Assembly (NCBI RefSeq): GCF_003063455.1 | Contig: NZ_NESN01000001.1 | Span: forward strand, 868,001 to 932,000 | DNA length: 64,000 bases | From: Limnohabitans parvus II-B4 | GTDB lineage: Bacteria; Pseudomonadota; Gammaproteobacteria; Burkholderiales; Burkholderiaceae_C | Reading direction: 5' to 3' | Shown: positions 8,531 to 16,098 of the stretch, one piece after another | Numbering within the stretch: the stretch's first letter is position 1 | Layout of the letters: the number at the start of each line of letters is the position of its first letter | Translations under genes and position numbers: made by a program | Notes under the pieces: model-generated | Told to the model about the DNA's origin: nothing | Databases searched by the model: none | What the model saw: the letters and a program-made list of their open reading frames with translations, nothing else

Positions 8531-9485
8531 GACCGACCTTCAAACGCGGATCAATCAAGGCGTACAAGACGTCAATCAAGAAGTTGATCAGGATCACCAA
8601 GGCCGCCAGCAACATGACCACATCGCGCACCACAATCAAATCGCGGTTGGCAATGGCCTGGAAAATCAGACGCCCGATGCCCGGCAACACAAACACGTTC
8701 TCAATCACGATGGCGCTGGTGATCAGGTTGCCAAACTGCAGGCCCATCACCGTGAGCACCGGGATCATGGCGTTGCGCAACACATGCCGCCACAACACCT
8801 GACGGCGCGACAAGCCTTTGGCCCTTGCGGTCCGCACAAAATCCTCACGCAAAGTGTCGAGCACGGCAGAGCGGGTCACCCGCGTCAAAATGGCCGTTTG
8901 CACCGCGGCGAGTGCCATGGCGGGCAGCAGCAAGGCCTTGATGCCCTCCCCGATGCCACCACCATCTTCTGGCGACCAACCCGGAAACCCGCCCGCGCTG
9001 ACCCATTCCAGGTGCACGGCAAACAACAAAATCAGCAAGATGGCCAGCCAGAAGTTGGGCAAGGCCAACCCCAACTGGCTGAGCGTCATGACGCCCACAT
9101 CGCCCGCCTTGTTTTGTTGCGACGCCGCATAAATGCCCAGCGCCAGCGCCAGCGCCACCGTCAGCCCCATGGCCATGACCGCCAGCGGCAGTGTCACTTG
9201 CATGCGCTCGGCCATCAATTGGGCTGTGGGTGTGTCGTAAGAAATGCTCATGCCCGACTGCCCATTGAGCATGCCACCCAACCATTGCAGATAACGGGCG
9301 GCGGCAGGCTGGTTCAGGCCCAGTTTATCTTCCATCGCGGCAATGGACTCGGGCGTGGCCGTCTCCCCCAAAATGACCTGTGCCGCATTGCCCGGCAGCA
9401 ACTCGAGCACAGCAAACACCACGACCGATGTGGCCAACAGGGTCAGCACAAAGCTCAGCAGCCTTCTCAGGACAAACAGGGGCAC
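8520..9485 (-). CDS. Peptide ABC importer, permease (DppB/OppB-like)
   Basis: First gene of the importer operon, a 321-residue membrane permease starting at GTG (9485). It has the family N-terminus (one helix, then LPGNAAQVILGE and a periplasmic region), several membrane helices and the coupling loop RAKGLSRRQVLWRHVLRNA. The C-terminus ends with DVLYALIDPRLKVG. It is divergent from the peptidase gene with only 43 bases between starts, so both promoters must lie in this short gap or overlap the coding ends. Confidence 0.92.
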   Translation of the reverse strand: MPLFVLRRLLSFVLTLLATSVVVFAVLELLPGNAAQVILGETATPESIAAMEDKLGLNQPAAARYLQWLGGMLNGQSGMSISYDTPTAQLMAERMQVTLPLAVMAMGLTVALALALGIYAASQQNKAGDVGVMTLSQLGLALPNFWLAILLILLFAVHLEWVSAGGFPGWSPEDGGGIGEGIKALLLPAMALAAVQTAILTRVTRSAVLDTLREDFVRTARAKGLSRRQVLWRHVLRNAMIPVLTVMGLQFGNLITSAIVIENVFVLPGIGRLIFQAIANRDLIVVRDVVMLLAALVILINFLIDVLYALIDPRLKVGHAG

Positions 9486-9528
9486 ACGCTATCCTTGAGT
9501 CTGTGAGCAACGATGAAGAGGGTTTTCA

Positions 9529-10548
9529 ATGGCATCGCAAATGATTGTAAACAGCGAACAAGGCTCGATCGTCGATGTGCCGGGTTTGCAAGTCGGTCAC
9601 TTCACGCTCAGCCAACGCCTAACCGGTTGCTCGGTGGTGCTGGCACCCGACGGCGCAGTCGGTGCAGTGGATGTGCGGGGGGCCGCCCCCGGCACCCGCG
9701 AGACCGATTTGCTGGACCCCGCCAACCTGGTGGACAAGGTGCATGCCGTGCTGCTCAGTGGCGGCAGCGCCTTCGGTCTGGATGCAGCAAGCGGCGTGGT
9801 GCGCTGGCTGGATGAACATGGCATCGGATTCGAGACCGGTTACGGCCGGGTGCCCATCGTGCCTGCGGCCGTGTTGTTTGACCTGCCCGTGGTCAGGCCA
9901 GGCGAAGACCCCAAAGCCCGTCCCGGGCCCGATGCCGGTTATGCCGCCTGCGAAGCGGCCAGCCGCAAAACGCCCGATGCGGGCAACGTGGGTGCGGGCG
10001 CTGGTGCCTGTGTGGGCAAACTGTTTGGCCTGGATCGTTGCATGAAAGGCGGCATCGGCAACGCCAGCGTGCGCGTGGGCCCTTGGGTGGTGGGCGCCTT
10101 GGTCGCGTGCAACGCCGTCGGGGATGTCATCGATCCGGCCACCGGACAAGTGCTGGCGGGGGCCCGCACGGCCGACGGCCTGAGCCTGCTGGACACCCAA
10201 CGCGCGTTGTTGAAGGGTGAACGCGGCCATCGCCCCCTGCCCGGCACCAACACCACCATTGGCGTGGTCGCCACCAACGCCACGCTGACCAAAGCGCAAG
10301 CCAAACGCCTGGCCATGAGCGCACACGATGGTTTGGCCCGCAGCATCCGCCCCGCACACACCACGCTGGACGGCGACACCTTGTTTGCCATGGCCACAGG
10401 CACCGAAAGCAGTCAGGCCGATCTGATGCTGCTCACAGCCATGGCAGCAGAAGCCACGGCGCTGGCGACAGTGGATGCGATCCGGCATGCGCAAAGCATT
10501 CAGAGCGTCACCGGGCCTGTGCCAGCAGCAAACCATCTGGCGGCATAA
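9529..10548 (+). CDS. P1 family peptidase (DmpA-like aminopeptidase)
   Basis: N-terminal-nucleophile hydrolase of the S58/P1 family (DmpA, BapA and relatives), which remove N-terminal D- or beta-amino acids or small residues from peptides. The 339-residue protein has the family N-terminal part (VDVPGLQVGHFT, LLSGGSAFGLDAASGV) and the probable self-cleavage site at PGTNTTIGVVATNA, where Thr242 would be the nucleophile of the beta chain. GAAGAGGG lies before the ATG at 9529; an ATG four codons later is an alternative. It has no signal peptide, so it would act in the cytoplasm, fitting cleavage of peptides brought in by the divergent importer. Confidence 0.88.
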   Translation: MASQMIVNSEQGSIVDVPGLQVGHFTLSQRLTGCSVVLAPDGAVGAVDVRGAAPGTRETDLLDPANLVDKVHAVLLSGGSAFGLDAASGVVRWLDEHGIGFETGYGRVPIVPAAVLFDLPVVRPGEDPKARPGPDAGYAACEAASRKTPDAGNVGAGAGACVGKLFGLDRCMKGGIGNASVRVGPWVVGALVACNAVGDVIDPATGQVLAGARTADGLSLLDTQRALLKGERGHRPLPGTNTTIGVVATNATLTKAQAKRLAMSAHDGLARSIRPAHTTLDGDTLFAMATGTESSQADLMLLTAMAAEATALATVDAIRHAQSIQSVTGPVPAANHLAA

Positions 10549-10562
10549 CCCCAAAAACAACA

Positions 10563-10587
10563 AAGCCCACCCGGTTAGAAGTGGGCT
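10563..10587 (-). terminator. Hairpin between peptidase and tRNA remnant
   Basis: AGCCCAC and GTGGGCT pair around a 10-base loop. On the minus strand the stem is followed by TTTGTTGTTTTT, so it reads as the terminator of the tRNA gene that once stood to the right. On the plus strand it could also end the peptidase transcript, but without a clear T-run. Confidence 0.65.
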
Positions 10588-10603
10588 AAGTCCTTGATTT
10601 AAA

Positions 10604-10648
10604 TGGTAGGGCGTCACGGACTTGAACCGTGGGCCAAAGGATTATGAG
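10604..10648 (-). other. 3' half of a CAU-anticodon tRNA gene (probable att site)
   Basis: The minus strand reads as the 3' part of a tRNA. It has the anticodon loop CTCATAA (anticodon CAT), a 3' anticodon strand TCCTT, a five-base variable region, a perfect T-arm (CACGG, TTCAAGT, CCGTG), a seven-base acceptor strand, discriminator A and encoded CCA. The match stops at the anticodon loop: the bases to the right do not pair with TCCTT and no D-arm follows. This is what remains when an element integrates into the 3' part of a tRNA gene. The CAT anticodon means Ile2 or Met type; I cannot decide which. Confidence 0.75.
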
Positions 10649-10817
10649 AAGCGATAAGAAATAAAAGTTATTTTAAATCAATAACTTACAATGCTTTTTC
10701 TTTGGTGTGCAGCAAAGTGTGTAGTCATTTGAAATATTTTCGGCTAAAAATGTCTTCTAAAAAGTTACCTCTGCGGCGAAAACATAGAAAAAAGTGAATT
10801 CGTTCTAATCAAAAGCT
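10649..10817 (+). other. AT-rich gene-free stretch at island edge
   Basis: Between the tRNA remnant and the amidohydrolase remnant lie about 170 bases that are much richer in A and T than either side (for example ATAAAAGTTATTTTAAATC near 10661). No open frame, hairpin or clear promoter is visible. It is probably foreign DNA at the end of an integrated element. Confidence 0.5.
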
Positions 10818-10970
10818 TTACTCCTTCAACCTGAAGATACGCACTGCATTCTTGTAGGCTAATTTTTCCATAACCTCAGGTGAAAAATAGGGAAGTAAAT
10901 TAGTTCTCAATTCAGTAATCAGTTCAGAGTAACCCCTATCAGCACCACAACAAGGATCAGTCCCAAGCAT
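10818..10970 (-). pseudogene. Amidohydrolase C-terminal remnant
   Basis: About 50 codons in the minus strand encode the C-terminal end of an amidohydrolase-family (TIM-barrel metal hydrolase) protein: LGTDPCCGADRGYSELI, then LLPYFSPEVMEKLAYKNAVRIF, which resembles the final helix of that family. No start codon or N-terminal three quarters is present. Its right end overlaps the last codons of the ParB-like gene. The remnant is AT-rich like the DNA to its left and unlike the GC-rich cassette, so the junction near 10957-10970 looks like the insertion point of that cassette. The family assignment rests on a short segment. Confidence 0.5.
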
Positions 10971-11847
10971 AGCCCTTGGCCACCACCAGGTTGAGCAGGT
11001 CGGAGCCATAGTTCTGCTCGGCGTCTTTGTACTGGGTCTGTACTTGGCTCATTTCCTTTTCGAGCTTGACGATCTGCTCGATGGGGGATGTTTTGTCGCG
11101 CTCGGCGGGTTTGAGGTCGGCCCGTTGCTCGGGCGGTGTGGCTTTGAGCAAAGCTTCGGCGTGGGCCACAGTAATGGTGTTGCTGGCCACCATCAGCTCC
11201 ACCGCCTCCACCTGGCGGGCGGCCTTCATGTTGCGCAGGATGCGGGTGACGTCTGGGGTGAATTGCTTGTCTTGCAGCAAGTCGATGGCTTCGGGGCAAA
11301 TGCCTTCGAGCAGGTTGATGCGGCGGTTGATGGAGCTCAGGTTGACGTTAAAAGCCCGGGCCAAGCGCTCGCGGCTCACGCCCCGGTCGATGGCGCGACG
11401 CAGCATGTAGTGCTCTTGCACCGTAGACAAGCGGTTGATCCGGTGGTTGTATGAAAAAGTTTCGTCGTCTTTGGCCATAAGGCAGGGTGCGGTTTCCATG
11501 CCCAGCTCTTTGAGGGCGAGCACCCGCAAGTGGCCATCCAGCAGAAGGAATTCTGACTTTTTGGGGTCGGGCTGGATGACGGAGAGGGGTTCAATGAGGC
11601 CGATTTCGTGGATGGACGAAACCACCTGCTTGTATTTGCGGGTGCTCATGGTGCCGTCCATGATCTTTTTGCTGGGCAGCAAATGGTCAAGAGGCACCTG
11701 GTAGGTCTCCAAGTCAAAGCCCAGCAGGGTGTTGAGGGGCTGCATGGGCAGGTCAGGCCCGCCTTCCCCCTCGGCCAAGCTGGTGGGCTGGTAAATGCCA
11801 GGGTACATCTCGGCAATTTTGGGTTGGGCGTTGCTGCTGGGGTTCAT
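10957..11847 (-). CDS. ParB/RepB-like partition protein
   Basis: A 296-residue protein with a ParB-type N-terminal domain (PLSVIQPDPKKSEFLLLDGHLRVLALKELG around residues 90-120), a helix-turn-helix (ERLARAFNVNLSSINRRINLL around 160-180) and a C-terminal helical part resembling the RepB C-terminal domain, ending in a coiled coil. ParB proteins bind centromere-like sites and some hydrolyse CTP. Here no ParA partner is encoded nearby, so classical partitioning is doubtful. Its ATG overlaps the stop of the next ParB gene (ATGA). A role together with the recombinase is inferred from linkage. Confidence 0.75.
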   Translation of the reverse strand: MNPSSNAQPKIAEMYPGIYQPTSLAEGEGGPDLPMQPLNTLLGFDLETYQVPLDHLLPSKKIMDGTMSTRKYKQVVSSIHEIGLIEPLSVIQPDPKKSEFLLLDGHLRVLALKELGMETAPCLMAKDDETFSYNHRINRLSTVQEHYMLRRAIDRGVSRERLARAFNVNLSSINRRINLLEGICPEAIDLLQDKQFTPDVTRILRNMKAARQVEAVELMVASNTITVAHAEALLKATPPEQRADLKPAERDKTSPIEQIVKLEKEMSQVQTQYKDAEQNYGSDLLNLVVAKGYAWD

Positions 11848-12773
11848 GCGGGTGCTCCTTCAAAGTGGTTGATGCGTTCGGCCAAGTACTTGGGCAGGGT
11901 GTCCAGCCCCTCGGCGCGCAGCAGGGTGACGAAGTTTTCGTCGGCGAAGAGTTTTTTGAGGCCCTGCACCACCAGCAGCAGGCGCTGGTGGGCGTGCTCG
12001 GCCTTGAGGACCATCTTGCGTTGGCGCTCCACCTCTTTTTGGTAGGTGCGCACCAGGCTGTAGCTCGACGTTGGCGGTTTGATCTGCGCCGCATTGGGTG
12101 ACGATGGGCCCAACTCTTGGCGCTTTTCAATCAGGCGCTTGGCCTCGATGATCTGGCGGCCTTTGAGCTGGCCGTTTTCATAGGCTTCTTGCAGAAGATC
12201 GCCCAGGTTGGATTCGCCACCTTCACCGCTGGCGTTTTGCGGGTCGTTGGCGCTGGCGCGGGCAATTTCAAGGGCGGTGGTCAGCGGGATAGAGCCGCGC
12301 TGCACACCTTCGATCAGGCGCTCTTCGCCCTGCTCGAGCAAAAAGACAATGTCGCGCACGTATTTGGGCGACAGGCCTGTCTTTTGGATGATCACATCCG
12401 CCGTGTAGCCCCGCTCACGCAACAGCTCAATGTCGGCCAGGATCTCCAGAGGGCGGTAACCCCGGCGGGCGATGTTTTCGGCCAAGCTCATGATGAAGGC
12501 GTCTTCATCGCTCACGTCCACCACCAAGGCGGGGATGTGGGTTTCGCCCAGGATGCGGAAGGCGTTCAGGCGCCCTTCCCCGCAAACCAGCAGGTATTTA
12601 GGCTGACCGTCGTCACCAGCCCGCTCAGCCACGGTGATGGGCTTTTTGAGGCCAATGAGCTGGATGCTCTCGACGATCTCCTCAAAGACCTTCATGTTGC
12701 GGTCGCGGGAGTTAAGCACCTCGATGCGCGCAATGGGCACCATGCTCACGTTTTCTGGGGTGTCGGTCATCAT
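11844..12773 (-). CDS. ParB-like nuclease-domain protein
   Basis: Second ParB-fold protein of the cassette, 309 residues. The N-terminal domain has the ParB signature (SRDRNMKVFEEIVESI, LVCGEGRLNAFRILGE, then LAENIARR). A HTH region follows (TADVIIQKTGLSPKYVRDIVFLL), and a C-terminal half rich in charged residues predicts a coiled coil. It lies between the recombinase and the other ParB gene, overlapping the latter by four bases. The two ParB proteins are not copies of each other but share domain order, so they may form a heteromeric DNA-binding complex. Confidence 0.75.
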   Translation of the reverse strand: MMTDTPENVSMVPIARIEVLNSRDRNMKVFEEIVESIQLIGLKKPITVAERAGDDGQPKYLLVCGEGRLNAFRILGETHIPALVVDVSDEDAFIMSLAENIARRGYRPLEILADIELLRERGYTADVIIQKTGLSPKYVRDIVFLLEQGEERLIEGVQRGSIPLTTALEIARASANDPQNASGEGGESNLGDLLQEAYENGQLKGRQIIEAKRLIEKRQELGPSSPNAAQIKPPTSSYSLVRTYQKEVERQRKMVLKAEHAHQRLLLVVQGLKKLFADENFVTLLRAEGLDTLPKYLAERINHFEGAPA

Positions 12774-12843
12774 GTGGGCCTCCGTGGCGTTTGGGTTGAG
12801 GTGGTGTGCATGGGGTGGGTCCTTTCAAGTTTGATGAGGGGGT

Positions 12844-14391
12844 TTAAAACTTGCGCTGCAAGCGTTCGCGCTCTGACATGCCGTAAAAGAAGTTAAGGTC
12901 GTCAAACCGGAAACACTCGAAGTTGGCGCTGTTGCGGTTGCAAACCCGGATCTCCTGCTCGGGCAGGTCCAGACGGGGTAGCAGGTAGTAGTCGAGCTCG
13001 TTCGCGTTTTGCGGGTCAAGCCGCACTGCGACCGTGATGTCTGGGTTGAAGCGTTCGGTGTCAAACCGGATGCGCCAGCGATGCTGTCCGTTGGGCAATG
13101 TCTGGCAGCGGGCCAGCACCAGGCTGATGACCAGCTCGTCATTGAGGGTGAGCAAGTCCGTCTTGCCATCGCGGCGCACACTGCCGCCAAGCTCGGCGAT
13201 GGTCTCTTCGGTGCGGCGCACGATCTCGGGATGGAGCTGCCGCAAGCGCCGGTTGATTTCGATGAAGCCTTGGTCGCGAGAGGTATGAAACCCCACCAAC
13301 TCATACGCCCGGGTGAGGCTGCCAAAGCGGTGGGCATAGGTGATGGCGCATGGCAAGCCCGGGGCCTGGTCGATGATGAGGCCGGACAACGTGCCGCAAT
13401 CGGCATAAAGCTGCTTGAGGTGAGCCAGCAACTCGTCATCGCTGTAACGGCGGGTGCGCTCAGCCAGCACCTCTTGAGCTTTGAGGAAGGTGTCCAGCGG
13501 CACGATGCCTTCAAACGCACCCTCCTTGCGGATCCACATGGCTGGCGGGTTGTTGACATGCAGCTTTTTGAGCTTGAAGGAATGGCGGTTGTAGACGTTG
13601 TTGCCGATGTACTTTTCGTTGGTGAGCACCTGGCGCACCGTGCTGTAGCTCCAAGGTCGGCCGTAATCGGTGCGGATGCCTTGGTCATTGAGCCGCTTTG
13701 CAATTTCGGCCAGGGGCCAGTCGTCTTGGATGAACCAGGCAAACATCTGCAAGACGGTGGCCACCTCGTGGTCGGGGCCGGGCATGAGGATGACGCGGTC
13801 GGTCTGCAGGCTTTTGTGCTCGCCGTTCTTGAGCTCGCTTTTGATGGTGCCGGTCTGGTCAATCAACACCCGGCGCAGGCCGTACCCTGCAGGGCCCCCT
13901 TGACGAAACCCCATCTCGATGAGCCGGCACTGGCCGGCAAAAACCTTGGCTGACAGCTCCCGGCTGTATTCCCCGGCCATGGCGCGCTTCACGCCCTTGA
14001 CGATGGTCGACACCGGCGAGCCGTCGTTTTCAAACTGCTCGGCCACGTAGGCGACCGCGATGCCTTTGCGCTTGCAGATGTATTCGTAATAGGCTGACTC
14101 GTCCGCATCTTGAAACCGCCCCCAGCGGCTGACGTCGTAGACCAGGATCAGATTGAAGTCGGTGTTGCCGGCTTCGACATCGGCAATGAGCTTTTGCAGC
14201 GAGGCGCGGCCATCGATGGACAGCCCGCTCTTGCCCTCGTCGGCATAGGTGCGCACGATCGCGATGCCGCGACGATCGGCATATTCCTGGATCTTGTCGG
14301 CCTGGTTATGCGTGGAGTACTGCTGATGCTCGGTGGACATGCGCACGTACTGCGCGGCTCTGAATGATTTGGGTGGATCTTCTAGGGTCAT
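12844..14391 (-). CDS. Large serine recombinase
   Basis: Site-specific DNA recombinase of the large serine (resolvase/invertase-type) family, 515 residues. The catalytic domain starts AAQYVRMSTEHQQ, with Ser19 as the predicted nucleophile and Arg17 beside it. It continues with YADEGKSGLSIDGRASL and VYDVSRWGRFQD. The recombinase domain follows (QGGPAGYGLRR, then NEKYIGNNVYNR). The C-terminus has no obvious zinc-ribbon Cys cluster and no long coiled coil. It is transcribed toward the two ParB genes with a 70-base gap. It differs clearly from the second serine recombinase at 57.5 kb. Confidence 0.88.
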   Translation of the reverse strand: MTLEDPPKSFRAAQYVRMSTEHQQYSTHNQADKIQEYADRRGIAIVRTYADEGKSGLSIDGRASLQKLIADVEAGNTDFNLILVYDVSRWGRFQDADESAYYEYICKRKGIAVAYVAEQFENDGSPVSTIVKGVKRAMAGEYSRELSAKVFAGQCRLIEMGFRQGGPAGYGLRRVLIDQTGTIKSELKNGEHKSLQTDRVILMPGPDHEVATVLQMFAWFIQDDWPLAEIAKRLNDQGIRTDYGRPWSYSTVRQVLTNEKYIGNNVYNRHSFKLKKLHVNNPPAMWIRKEGAFEGIVPLDTFLKAQEVLAERTRRYSDDELLAHLKQLYADCGTLSGLIIDQAPGLPCAITYAHRFGSLTRAYELVGFHTSRDQGFIEINRRLRQLHPEIVRRTEETIAELGGSVRRDGKTDLLTLNDELVISLVLARCQTLPNGQHRWRIRFDTERFNPDITVAVRLDPQNANELDYYLLPRLDLPEQEIRVCNRNSANFECFRFDDLNFFYGMSERERLQRKF

Positions 14392-14494
14392 GTGGACTTG
14401 TGGACTGCTTGGTTCTGTTCGTTCAAACCATGTTGGCTTCGAAGCGGCAGAGCTATCAAGTCATTTCTAGACCTGTTTGCAGACTTTTTTGCGA

Positions 14495-15406
14495 TCAGCC
14501 ACATTTACGCAACTGGCCTGGCTCGATGCGCATGGGCACCGGCTTGTTGAGCATGGACAGCAAGATCATGGAGCGCCGCTCGGCGTCGGTGGTTTGGTAA
14601 ATCGCCTCGATGCCAGCGAAGGGGCCATCGGTGATGATGACCTTGTCGCCTGCGGCAAAGAGGGCCTGGGGATTGGACTGCTGCAGTTGCTCGCGCTCGT
14701 GCAACGCGTTGACGAGCTCGGCGTCGACCTTGGGCGGGTGACCGCCAAATTTGACCAACTCGCGCACGCCCAGCGTAGAGCGAATGGGCGACCAGCTTTG
14801 GCCTTGGCCGCTGGTGTCCAGCTGCACAAACACGTAGCTGGGAAACATGGGCTCGGCCACCACCGCCGGCTTGCCCCGGCGGACCTTCTCTACATACAAC
14901 ATGGGCATGTAGCAACGGAAGTTCTGTCGCTGCAGGTTGGTGATCGCAGTGTCTTCCTGTCTGCCCTTGGTGTGGACCAGGTACCAGGCGTGATTGGGTT
15001 GCAGGCTGAGGTCTTGAGGTGGACTGACCAACGATGGCATCTGCGGCTTGGGCTCGGCCATGGGCATCGGCGCCTTCACCTTGGGCGCGGGCTTGAGGTC
15101 TTCGCGCACCGCTGGCTTGAAGACTGTGGGATCAGATTCAACGCCCTGGGTGTTGACCGCCACGTCAAGCGAGCGGGCAATGGCACGGATGAGCGGCAAT
15201 GGCCGCTCGTGCTGCAGCACTTGCCTGAGGAGGTTTCGTACTTCGCGCTGCTCGAAGGCCTCCAGGTCTTCGAGTCGGTAGTGAACGGCAAGCCCTTGCT
15301 GGAAGATGGGCAGGCCATCGTCTTGCCAGCGCAACTTTTGCAGGCTGCCGGGGGTGAGGCCCAGGCGCTCAGCGGCCTCTTGCGTGGTGAGCAGCCTGGG
15401 GGTCAT
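14495..15406 (-). CDS. HTH-fused NusG/RfaH-like antitermination protein
   Basis: A 303-residue protein with an unusual fusion. Residues about 1-55 form a MerR/excisionase-type helix-turn-helix (LLTTQEAAERLGLTPGSLQ, then LAVHYRLEDLEAFEQRE). A proline-rich linker follows. The rest is a NusG-type NGN domain (WYLVHTKGRQEDTAITNLQRQ, FPSYVFVQLD, STLGVRELVKFGG) and a KOW motif (AAGDKVIITDGPFAGIEAI). NusG paralogues such as RfaH bind RNA polymerase and suppress pausing and termination in selected operons; the extra HTH could recruit it to a DNA site. Start chosen at MTPRLLTTQ. It lies downstream of the lysis genes in the same direction. Confidence 0.8.
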   Translation of the reverse strand: MTPRLLTTQEAAERLGLTPGSLQKLRWQDDGLPIFQQGLAVHYRLEDLEAFEQREVRNLLRQVLQHERPLPLIRAIARSLDVAVNTQGVESDPTVFKPAVREDLKPAPKVKAPMPMAEPKPQMPSLVSPPQDLSLQPNHAWYLVHTKGRQEDTAITNLQRQNFRCYMPMLYVEKVRRGKPAVVAEPMFPSYVFVQLDTSGQGQSWSPIRSTLGVRELVKFGGHPPKVDAELVNALHEREQLQQSNPQALFAAGDKVIITDGPFAGIEAIYQTTDAERRSMILLSMLNKPVPMRIEPGQLRKCG

Positions 15407-15510
15407 ACATCGCTTGTTGTAAGTGTCATACCAGCATGAACGCTCTGGTGGGCACACAAGTCAAGCGGATGGGAGCGCTGTTTTAAAGGGGTGTGACTGT
15501 TGCGCCCGTT

Positions 15511-16098
15511 CTATGGCTTTTCTGCGGCTTTGGCCTGCTCGGCGTACCAGCGCTGGAATGACAAGACCATGAGCGTGGCCTGGGCCGCATCACTGGCCAA
15601 TTGTTCGCAGCTCACGGGGATCTGAGCGATGGCGGGATCAGGTACAGCGTGGGCGGCGGCTGCATCAACACCGGTGGCAGGCTGGGCATGGGCGGGCACG
15701 GGGCCGAGACTGCTGGAGCTGGTTGAGTCGCGCAGGCGGTCATCGCCAGTGCGCAGGTTATCAGGCACAGACTGCGAATTGGGCGAATCAGGCGTAACAA
15801 CCACTGGAACGAGAGAAGCCTTTGGGGGTTGCCACAAGCGCTGAAGTTGGGTTTTGCGGGTGTCATGGTCTGTGGTGATGCGCTGGTTGATCTGTTCTTG
15901 CCGAGTTTGGACCTGGGCCACCTGTAGGGATTGCTGCAAGGTGGCGCTTTGTTGCTGCAATCGCTCTGTTTCCCAAGCCCGTTGAACGCCCTGCTGTCCC
16001 TGCCGGTAGCCAGCCCAAAACAGGCCCGCAGCCAGCAGGCTTGAGACGATCCATCGCAGGGGCAAGGCGCCAAGCCAAGGTAATAGCCACGCACTCAT
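15511..16098 (-). CDS. Spanin inner-membrane subunit (Rz-like)
   Basis: A 195-residue protein with a short N-terminus, one membrane helix (WIVSSLLAAGLFWAGYR) and then a long Gln-rich coiled coil (ETERLQQQSATLQQSLQVAQ) in the periplasm. This is the layout of Rz-type i-spanins, which join with the outer-membrane Rz1 to fuse the two membranes at the last step of lysis. The ATG at 16098 was chosen because it overlaps the endolysin stop; the open frame continues upstream without family features. An Rz1-like lipoprotein frame lies inside it in another frame, which supports the call. Confidence 0.75.
   Translation of the reverse strand: MSAWLLPWLGALPLRWIVSSLLAAGLFWAGYRQGQQGVQRAWETERLQQQSATLQQSLQVAQVQTRQEQINQRITTDHDTRKTQLQRLWQPPKASLVPVVVTPDSPNSQSVPDNLRTGDDRLRDSTSSSSLGPVPAHAQPATGVDAAAAHAVPDPAIAQIPVSCEQLASDAAQATLMVLSFQRWYAEQAKAAEKP
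15612..15866 (-). CDS. Spanin outer-membrane lipoprotein (Rz1-like), nested in Rz
   Basis: A small frame wholly inside the Rz-like gene in a different reading frame. It encodes a hydrophobic signal sequence ending in the lipobox LAMTAC, then a Pro-rich tail (QPAPAV, CPPMPSLPPVL, QPPPTL). Nested, proline-rich lipoproteins are characteristic of Rz1. The start is uncertain: ATG at 15866 gives a rather long signal peptide, and a TTG at 15800 directly before the hydrophobic stretch is equally plausible. Confidence 0.65.
   Translation of the reverse strand: MTPAKPNFSACGNPQRLLSFQWLLRLIRPIRSLCLITCALAMTACATQPAPAVSAPCPPMPSLPPVLMQPPPTLYLIPPSLRSP

Larger units (their letters stand above)
10957..14391 (-). 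mobile_element. Serine recombinase - ParB - ParB/RepB cassette
   Basis: Three genes on the minus strand, two overlapping by four bases, encode a large serine recombinase and two ParB-fold proteins with RepB-like C-terminal regions. From general knowledge this trio recurs in many proteobacterial genomes outside plasmids, which suggests it moves as a unit. Its left end cuts an amidohydrolase remnant. I found no inverted or direct repeats at its ends, so the exact limits are not fixed. Confidence 0.55.

Noticed and set aside
14392..14494. Search for an attL matching the DNA right of 59333
   Set aside because: Only seven-base matches such as CAAGTCA and CGAAGCG were found by eye, not more than expected by chance. 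Serine integrase cores are short, so this does not exclude a site.
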